Assembly (NCBI GenBank): GCA_003490025.1
Contig: DNJC01000028.1
Location: forward strand, 1-43,771
DNA: 43,771 nucleotides
Source of the DNA: Geobacter sp.
Lineage (GTDB): Bacteria; Desulfobacterota; Desulfuromonadia; Geobacterales; Geobacteraceae
Direction: 5' to 3'
Position numbers and translations under genes: made by a program. Positions 39,594 through 43,771 of the stretch are shown piece by piece. Under the pieces are notes generated by a model that did no database searches, was not told the origin of the DNA, and saw only the letters and a list, made by a program, of their open reading frames with translations. Position 1 is the first letter of the stretch; each line of letters begins with the position of its first letter.

Positions 39594-39665
39594 GATCAAG
39601 ATAAAGATAAAGATAAAGATAAAGATAAAGATAAAGATTGAGATCAAGTTTGAGATTTAGATTAA
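39594..39665. repeat. Hexanucleotide array 2: GATCAA (GATAAA)6 ...
   Basis: Twelve in-register hexamers (72 bp): GATCAA, GATAAA x6, GATTGA, GATCAA, GTTTGA, GATTTA, GATTAA. Like the array at 19310-19383 it has a GATAAA core with degenerate flanks and lies immediately upstream of a minus-strand gene (PfkB kinase, ATG 39576). Confidence 0.9.
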
Positions 39666-39739
39666 GAGTGGGACCGCCTGCGCCGCCGACGCCCAGCACC
39701 ACTTGCGCCGGAGCTTACGGGAGTTCCCGCACCGTACTA

Positions 39740-40603
39740 CTACAGGTACTTGCCGAGGATCAGCTCCAGGTTCTCCCTGGTCTCCACGGGAATCACCGAG
39801 GTATCGCTGATGACGGCGTACTTGAGCGCCTCTGCGCAGCCGCAGCCGCGCTCCTTTGCCACCTCTTTGACGGCCTGGCGGATGATCTTCTTCGCTTGTG
39901 CCACGTTGGACTTGATGATCTCGATGATCGCCTCCACGGAAACATCCTCATGGGAGTCGTGCCAGCAGTCGTAGTCGGTGGAGAGCGCGATGACACCGTA
40001 GCAGATCTCCGCCTCGCGCGCCAGCTTCGCCTCGGTCAGGTTGGTCATCCCGATGATGGAGGCGCCGAAGGAGCGGTACAGGTGGGACTCGGCGCGGGTG
40101 GAGAAGGCGGGCCCTTCCATGCAGACGTAGCATCCCCCCTTGTGCACCGTGGCGCCCACCTCGGTTGCCGCGTCGAAAAGGGTCCTGGAAAGCTCGCCGC
40201 AGACCGGGTCCGCGAACTGCACGTGCCCGACGATCCCGTTGCCGAAGAAGGTGTCCTTGCGGAAGCCGCGGGTGCGGTCGATGAACTGGTCCGGGACGAC
40301 GATGTGCCCCGGGACGATCTCCTCCCTGAGGCTTCCCACCGCCGACACGGAGATGATGCGGGTAACGCCGAGCTTCTTCATCCCGTAGATGTTGGCACGG
40401 TAGTTCACCTCGCTCGGGGTGAAGCGGTGCCCCTTGCCGTGGCGCGGCAAGAAGACCATCTGCACGCCGTCCAGCGTCCCGGTCACGTACTCGTCGCTCG
40501 GCCTGCCGAAGGGGGTATCCACCGTCACCTGGGTCACCCCGGTCATCCCCTCCATCTCGTAAAGCCCGCTGCCGCCGATAACCCCGATCACCTCGTTAGC
40601 CAT
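39740..40603 (-). CDS. mtnP: S-methyl-5'-thioadenosine phosphorylase
   Basis: 287 residues from ATG 40603 (GGAGGTGCAG before it; longer frame rejected). Purine-nucleoside-phosphorylase family-2 fold with IGGSGLYEMEG (phosphate loop), the MEGPAFSTRAESHLYRS signature, MTNLTEAKLAREAEICYGVIALSTDYDCWH. Asp in TDYDCW recognises the 6-amino group of adenine. It splits methylthioadenosine to adenine and methylthioribose-1-phosphate, the first step of methionine salvage, in the cytoplasm. It is next to rlmN (SAM user) and the PfkB kinase. Confidence 0.92.
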   Translation of the reverse strand: MANEVIGVIGGSGLYEMEGMTGVTQVTVDTPFGRPSDEYVTGTLDGVQMVFLPRHGKGHRFTPSEVNYRANIYGMKKLGVTRIISVSAVGSLREEIVPGHIVVPDQFIDRTRGFRKDTFFGNGIVGHVQFADPVCGELSRTLFDAATEVGATVHKGGCYVCMEGPAFSTRAESHLYRSFGASIIGMTNLTEAKLAREAEICYGVIALSTDYDCWHDSHEDVSVEAIIEIIKSNVAQAKKIIRQAVKEVAKERGCGCAEALKYAVISDTSVIPVETRENLELILGKYL

Positions 40604-40634
40604 CTGCACCTCCCGCAGTAATTTAAATATAGGT

Positions 40635-41690
40635 TCAGTGGGAGTCGCCGCAGTCGCAGCACTCCCCGCTCTTTTGATCAAGCCTTCCCTTGAGTTGCCC
40701 GCAGGCCGCCGAAATGTCGCTGCCGCGGCTCGACCTGGTGATCACCGTCACGTTCTTGTCCAGAAGGTACTTGTGGAACCTGTCGATGGCGTCCTGGGTC
40801 GGACTCTTGAAGTCGCAGCCGTCGTGCTCGTTGAACGGGATCAGGTTCACCTTGGAAGGGATGTTGCTGATCATCCGGACCAGCCTCTTCGCGTCTTCGA
40901 GCGAGTCGTTCAGGTCCCTGATCAGGACGTACTCCATGGTGATCCAGCGCCGGGACGGCAGGGGAAACGCCTTGCAGGCCGCCAGGAGTTCCCGCAAGGG
41001 ATAGGGCCGGTTCACCGGCATGATCCCGCTTCTCACCTCGTCCGTGGTGGCGTTCAGCGACACGGCGAGGTTCACCGTGACAGAGCGCCCGAGTTCGGCC
41101 ATCTCCGGGACCAGGCCGGAGGTCGATACGGTCACCTTCCTGGTCGAGAACTGGAACCCGTCCGGATCGGTCAGGATCTGCACCGCCGGGATGACCGCGG
41201 AGAGGTTCGCCAGAGGCTCCCCCATCCCCATGAAGACGATGTTGCTCACCGGCTGCTCGCGCTTCACGGCGCAGACCTGGTTCACGATCTCGGCGGTGGT
41301 CAGGTTGCGGGAGAGACCGAAGCTGCCGGTCAGGCAGAAGGCGCATCCCATGGCGCAGCCGACCTGGCTCGAGATGCAGAGCGTGTTGCGTCCCTCGTCC
41401 GGGATCAGCACGCTCTCCACGGCGTTTCCGTCGCCAAGGCGGAACAGGTACTTGCGGGTGCCGTCGCCGGAAGCCTCCACCACCTCGGGGACGAAGTTGC
41501 TGATCTCAGCCCTCTGCTGCAGGATCCCCCGGAACTCCTTGGAGACGTTGGTCATCTCGTCGAAGCTCGTGGCGTCCATCTGGTAGAGCCACTTGAAGAT
41601 CTGCTTGGCCCTGAACTTCTCCTTGCCGAGCCCGGAGATGTACGCCTCGAGCCCCTGCAGGGTCATATTCTTTATATCTGTCTTTTCCAT
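40635..41690 (-). CDS. rlmN: Dual-specificity 23S rRNA/tRNA adenine-C2 methyltransferase RlmN
   Basis: 351 residues. Radical-SAM motif CAMGCAFC (Cys112, 116, 119) and the flanking GFSRNLTTAEI-type region; second conserved Cys in SAACGQLKGRL near the C-terminus, the methyl-carrying Cys. N-terminal accessory domain GLGKEKFRAKQIFKWLYQ is diagnostic. It methylates A2503 of 23S rRNA and A37 of some tRNAs by a ping-pong radical mechanism. The start at 41690 has a weak Shine-Dalgarno. Positioned between mtnP and ndk on the minus strand. Confidence 0.93.
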   Translation of the reverse strand: MEKTDIKNMTLQGLEAYISGLGKEKFRAKQIFKWLYQMDATSFDEMTNVSKEFRGILQQRAEISNFVPEVVEASGDGTRKYLFRLGDGNAVESVLIPDEGRNTLCISSQVGCAMGCAFCLTGSFGLSRNLTTAEIVNQVCAVKREQPVSNIVFMGMGEPLANLSAVIPAVQILTDPDGFQFSTRKVTVSTSGLVPEMAELGRSVTVNLAVSLNATTDEVRSGIMPVNRPYPLRELLAACKAFPLPSRRWITMEYVLIRDLNDSLEDAKRLVRMISNIPSKVNLIPFNEHDGCDFKSPTQDAIDRFHKYLLDKNVTVITRSSRGSDISAACGQLKGRLDQKSGECCDCGDSH

Positions 41691-41699
41691 GTCTGAATA

Positions 41700-41729
41700 T
41701 AAAAAAGCCCTTCTAGTGAAGGGCTCTTT
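41700..41729 (-). terminator. Rho-independent terminator of ndk
   Basis: Minus strand: AGCCCTTC-ACTA-GAAGGGCT, then TTTTTT. 8-bp stem, 20 bp past the ndk stop, so rlmN would be transcribed from its own promoter or by read-through. Confidence 0.8.
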
Positions 41730-41748
41730 GTGCCTCGATCGTTTCGGA

Positions 41749-42162
41749 TTATACCAGCTCTAGCTGGTTGAAGAAATACGGAATTTCAAAGGAAGCGGAC
41801 TCGGGGGAATCGGAGCCGTGCACCGTGTTCTCCTCGATGCTGACGCCCAGGGATTTGCGGATGGTCCCCTCGTCGGCGTTGGCCGGATTGGTGGCGCCCA
41901 TCAGGGTGCGCCATGCGGCGATGGCGTTCTCTTTCTCGAGCGCCAGCACGATGACCGGGCCGCGGGACATGAAGGCGCAGAGATCGCCAAAGAACGGGCG
42001 CTCCTTGTGCACGTAGTAGAAGCCTTCGACCTGGGCCTTGGAGAGACGGATCTTCTTCATCCCGACGATATCGAACCCGGCAGCCTCGATCATCTCGAGG
42101 ACCTTGCCGGTCACCTTCCTCTCCACTGCGTCAGGCTTTATGATTGCAAAAGTTCTTTCCAT
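41749..42162 (-). CDS. ndk: Nucleoside diphosphate kinase
   Basis: 137 residues from ATG 42162 (GGAGGAAGAA). The catalytic His115 is in ENTVHGSDSPESA, the family signature N-x2-H-G/A-SD. MERTFAIIKPDAVERKVTGKVLEMIEAAGF, Arg-rich phosphate site (RTLMGATNPANADEGTIRKSLG) complete it. It transfers gamma-phosphate between NTPs and NDPs. Normal length. A terminator follows. Confidence 0.95.
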   Translation of the reverse strand: MERTFAIIKPDAVERKVTGKVLEMIEAAGFDIVGMKKIRLSKAQVEGFYYVHKERPFFGDLCAFMSRGPVIVLALEKENAIAAWRTLMGATNPANADEGTIRKSLGVSIEENTVHGSDSPESASFEIPYFFNQLELV

Positions 42163-42250
42163 TTCTTCCTCCGGAATCATTGTAGTAGACGACCGTTCTA
42201 ATTAGCATTTTGCCTCGCCGATTGTCAAGGCAAATGGGGGAAAGAGGTAC

Positions 42251-42285
42251 AAAAAAAGCCCACAGATCTCTCTGTGGGCTCTTTT
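42251..42285 (-). terminator. Rho-independent terminator of the small lipoprotein gene
   Basis: Minus strand: AGCCCACAGA-GAGA-TCTGTGGGCT then a run of seven T's. 10-bp perfect stem, 27 bp past the stop. Confidence 0.88.
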
Positions 42286-42311
42286 GGAGACAGGGCGCAC
42301 CCTGTTCCAGA

Positions 42312-42509
42312 TTACTTCTTCTCAGCCGGGGCGGCCGGAGCGGCTTCCGGAGCCTTTGCGGAGGACATCGGAGCCTGAGCCGGAGCTGCCGGTGCAGCAG
42401 GAGCTGCCTGCTCAGCAGCCGGAGCCGGAGCCTCTTCTTTCTTCTTGCAGCCAGCAGCAAAGGACAGGGCCAGAGCCAGGCAAAGTGCCAAGGAGATCAG
42501 TTTTTTCAT
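42312..42509 (-). CDS. Small Ala/Pro-rich lipoprotein
   Basis: 65 residues from ATG 42509; AGAGGTGATATCGTCA before it. Lipoprotein signal KKLISLALCLALALSFAAGC (Cys at 21) followed by KKKEEAPAPAAEQAAPAAPAAP..., a low-complexity Ala/Pro/Glu tail. Lys at +2 does not signal inner-membrane retention in the E. coli rule. It has its own strong promoter (42589-42616) and terminator. Probably an abundant outer-membrane spacer lipoprotein; no function assigned. Confidence 0.78.
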   Translation of the reverse strand: MKKLISLALCLALALSFAAGCKKKEEAPAPAAEQAAPAAPAAPAQAPMSSAKAPEAAPAAPAEKK

Positions 42510-42588
42510 TGACGATATCACCTCTTTTCTTTTTAGATTTACCATTACTGCGCAAAGCGCATGGTTTTTTGTGTCGCAACAAAGGGCG

Positions 42589-42616
42589 AATATACTAGGA
42601 TTTCGATAAAAGTCAA
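42589..42616 (-). promoter_or_regulatory. Strong sigma-70 promoter of the small lipoprotein gene
   Basis: On the minus strand TTGACT (42616-42611), 16-bp spacer, TATATT (42594-42589). About 80 bp upstream of the ATG at 42509. Confidence 0.7.
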
Positions 42617-42734
42617 CAGTTTTTAAAGCTGGAAAATCCAAAAAGTTATTAAAGATCTCTACCCGCCGACGGGATACCGGGACCGGATACTCATGCGCCT
42701 TCTCACATCACCGTAACCCCGCGTTAATTGGCGC

Positions 42735-42948
42735 TTTCACAGCACCGCCAAAGCAGGTTGCCCGCACCGGAAACGCCGCGCCAGGAGCCGCCGGCCAGGA
42801 GTGACCCGGGCCCCCCGAAGTAACCTGTAAGCCGCGCGGAAAGAGCTTATACGGCGACAGCAAACTTCTCTTCGGGGAGCCGAAACGACACGCCGCGTGG
42901 AGGGCGCCGTTCAACGGAGGATTGTGCCCCGGGCGGTGCTGATAGGGC
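42735..42948 (+). ncRNA. Structured RNA candidate, possibly 6S-like
   Basis: CAGCACCGCC (42740-42749) and GGCGGTGCTG (42932-42941) are perfectly complementary, closing a rod of about 200 nt, the size of 6S RNA. Inside, CCGGAAACG pairs with CGTTCAACGG, GCGCC with GGCGC, and CCCCGAAG (42813-42820) with CTTCGGGG (42870-42877); CTGT-GCCG/CGGC-ACAG forms the apical part. A small hairpin CACG-CCG-CGTG on the 3' strand of the central internal loop recalls 6S RNA. The strand could also be minus; no sequence box was identified, so the identity is a guess. Confidence 0.35.
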
Positions 42949-43029
42949 TTGTAAACAGTACGCAAATATATTATTTTAACTACATTAATTTTCAGCCGTC
43001 CGGCGCACCACCGTCATTAAGGAGGACTC

Positions 43030-43584
43030 GTGAACGAAACGCTTAACTCCACAGACAGGAAACTCCTTCTGAAGCTGGCCAGGGAGGCCATAACTTCAGC
43101 CGTGAAAACGGGAAAGTTGAAGATACAGGAGGTGACTGCCGCTCACCTGCTCACCCCGCAGGGATGCTTTGTCACCATCAAGAAGCAGGGGGCCCTCAGG
43201 GGATGCATCGGCAACTTCACCAGCGATAAGCCGCTTTACCTCCTGGTACAGGAAATGGCCGCCTCGGCCGCCACCAGGGACCCCCGTTTCTACCCGATGA
43301 AGGAGGAGGACCTGCTCCATTTCGACCTGGAGGTATCTGTTCTCTCCCCCCTGAGGAAGGCGGAGTCACCTGAGGAGGTTGTGGTGGGCAAGCACGGCCT
43401 TTACCTGGAAAAGAACTTCTCCAGGGGGGTGCTGCTCCCCCAGGTGGCCACGGAACAGGGGTGGGACAGGGAGACCTTCCTGAACCAGACGGCGCTCAAG
43501 GCGGGACTGAAGAAGGAGGACTGGAAGGAGGGGGCGGACCTCTACCTCTTCACGGCCGATGTATTCGGCGAGAAAGAGGCTTAG
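43030..43584 (+). CDS. AMMECR1-domain protein (AmmeMemoRadiSam system protein A)
   Basis: 184 residues, GTG start with AAGGAGGACTC in front. AMMECR1 fold throughout: GCFVTIKKQGALRGCIGNFTSDKPLYLLVQEMAASAATRDPRF (LRGCIG is the six-residue hallmark), and DLEVSVLSPLRKAESPEEVVVGKHGLYLEKNFSRGVLLPQVATEQGWD. In bacteria this protein often travels with a radical-SAM protein and a Memo-like protein in the AmmeMemoRadiSam system; those partners are not in the window. Function unknown. It is preceded by the structured RNA region and ended by a terminator at 43621. Confidence 0.9.
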   Translation: MNETLNSTDRKLLLKLAREAITSAVKTGKLKIQEVTAAHLLTPQGCFVTIKKQGALRGCIGNFTSDKPLYLLVQEMAASAATRDPRFYPMKEEDLLHFDLEVSVLSPLRKAESPEEVVVGKHGLYLEKNFSRGVLLPQVATEQGWDRETFLNQTALKAGLKKEDWKEGADLYLFTADVFGEKEA

Positions 43585-43618
43585 AGGGAGGTTCACCCGA
43601 AGAAAAACGATCCGAAAG

Positions 43619-43650
43619 CGAAAAGGGGGGCGCGAGCCTCCCTTTTTTTG
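43619..43650 (+). terminator. Rho-independent terminator of the AMMECR1 gene
   Basis: GGGGGGC-GCGA-GCCTCCC followed by TTTTTTT; a slightly imperfect stem about 40 bp past the stop. Confidence 0.75.
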
Positions 43651-43663
43651 TTACCCCGCAGAC

Positions 43664-43690
43664 AAAAAAAGGGGGCGCCGAGGCGCCCCC
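43664..43690 (-). terminator. Rho-independent terminator of the gene at the right edge
   Basis: Minus strand: GGGGGCGCC-TC-GGCGCCCCC then TTTTTTT. 9-bp perfect stem between the two convergent genes. Confidence 0.8.
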
Positions 43691-43711
43691 TTCCTGCTTT
43701 CAAGCTTGTTC

Positions 43712-43771
43712 CTACATCTTCCTGCCGCCCTCGGCAGCCCACTTCTCGAGCATGTCGGTGGTGACGGACTT
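43712..43771 (-). CDS. Unidentified gene, C-terminal end only
   Basis: Nineteen codons and a TAG are visible (KSVTTDMLEKWAAEGGRKM), running off the right edge. The terminator at 43664 lies right behind the stop, which supports a real 3' end. The fragment is too short to identify. Confidence 0.5.
   Translation of the reverse strand, partial: KSVTTDMLEKWAAEGGRKM

Larger units (their letters stand above)
42510..43029. other. 520-bp intergenic region holding a structured RNA candidate
   Basis: Left part: promoter for the lipoprotein gene. The middle, ~42665-42955, is GC-rich and structured between two AT-rich flanks, with no supportable gene. The right part is AT-rich with AAGGAGGACTC before the GTG start of the AMMECR1 gene. 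Confidence 0.6.

Noticed and set aside
39594..39702. Leader peptide with repeated Leu-Tyr codons over the hexanucleotide array
   Set aside because: The repeat peptide arises only from translating the array upstream of the PfkB start; the kinase has its own Shine-Dalgarno and ATG at 39576.
42665..42955. RNase P RNA, tmRNA or SRP RNA
   Set aside because: The hallmark sequences (GAGGAAAGTCC, 3' CCA acceptor with tag ORF, GGAAGGAAGC) were not found on either strand.
42708..42965. Minus-strand frame of 85 codons over the RNA candidate
   Set aside because: Composition is low-information (Pro/Gly/Arg/His), there is no Shine-Dalgarno, and base pairing rather than codon pattern dominates the region.

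Overview
The window is a chromosomal piece of a GC-rich, Gram-negative bacterium. Its gene content suggests the Desulfuromonadota, close to Geobacter/Geomonas (inference; no 16S rRNA gene is present). Pointers are the TupABC tungstate importer with a ModE regulator, large exported beta-propeller proteins, DUF2917, DUF2795 and DUF2845-type small proteins, many two-component proteins, and CoaBC, MtnP, RlmN and Ndk of the usual type.

Layout. 1-3.7 kb: a NERD-domain protein cut by the left edge; a complete IS4-family insertion sequence (852-2413) with inverted repeats and a 7-bp target duplication; then a GlxA-type AraC regulator and a DUF2917 protein whose ancestral promoter the IS appears to have cut off. 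3.9-12.7 kb: exported proteins. A LamG/coiled-coil protein and a 1582-residue protein with two beta-propellers, a dockerin-like segment and a seven-repeat YVTN propeller flank a decayed zone. In that zone two clusters of an 85-bp REP-like palindrome sit between remnants of two secreted-protein genes. 12.8-16.9 kb: tungstate uptake (tupA-tupB-tupC) and modE, with two ModE-box-like sites. 16.9-22.8 kb: a six-gene minus-strand sugar/glycan operon (epimerase, unannotated 42-aa protein, alcohol dehydrogenase, Gfo/Idh oxidoreductase, two glycosyltransferases) behind a good sigma-70 promoter. 23.1-26.3 kb: a treZ gene broken by an internal deletion, coupled to an intact glycogen debranching enzyme. 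26.4-29.4 kb: DUF2795 protein, BON lipoprotein, MORN-like exported protein, a divergent uracil-DNA-glycosylase-fold protein and a zinc-dependent phospholipase C-like protein. 29.4-34.0 kb: minus-strand genes coaBC, MBL hydrolase, YhaM-type exonuclease and FAD oxidoreductase. 34.0-38.6 kb: signalling genes (two lone receivers, a REC-histidine kinase, a universal stress protein, a GAF remnant), then a RodZ-like protein and a TPR lipoprotein. 38.6-43.8 kb: PfkB kinase, mtnP, rlmN, ndk, a small lipoprotein, a GC-rich structured intergenic region resembling 6S RNA, an AMMECR1 protein and a partial gene.

Most interesting points: the nested 85-bp palindromes at the junction of two broken genes; the 42-aa ORF linked by ATGA overlaps on both sides; two unlinked in-register hexanucleotide arrays upstream of minus-strand genes; the paired ModE boxes; the IS that separates a regulator from its promoter; and the rod-shaped RNA candidate. 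No CRISPR array, tRNA, rRNA or phage module was seen.
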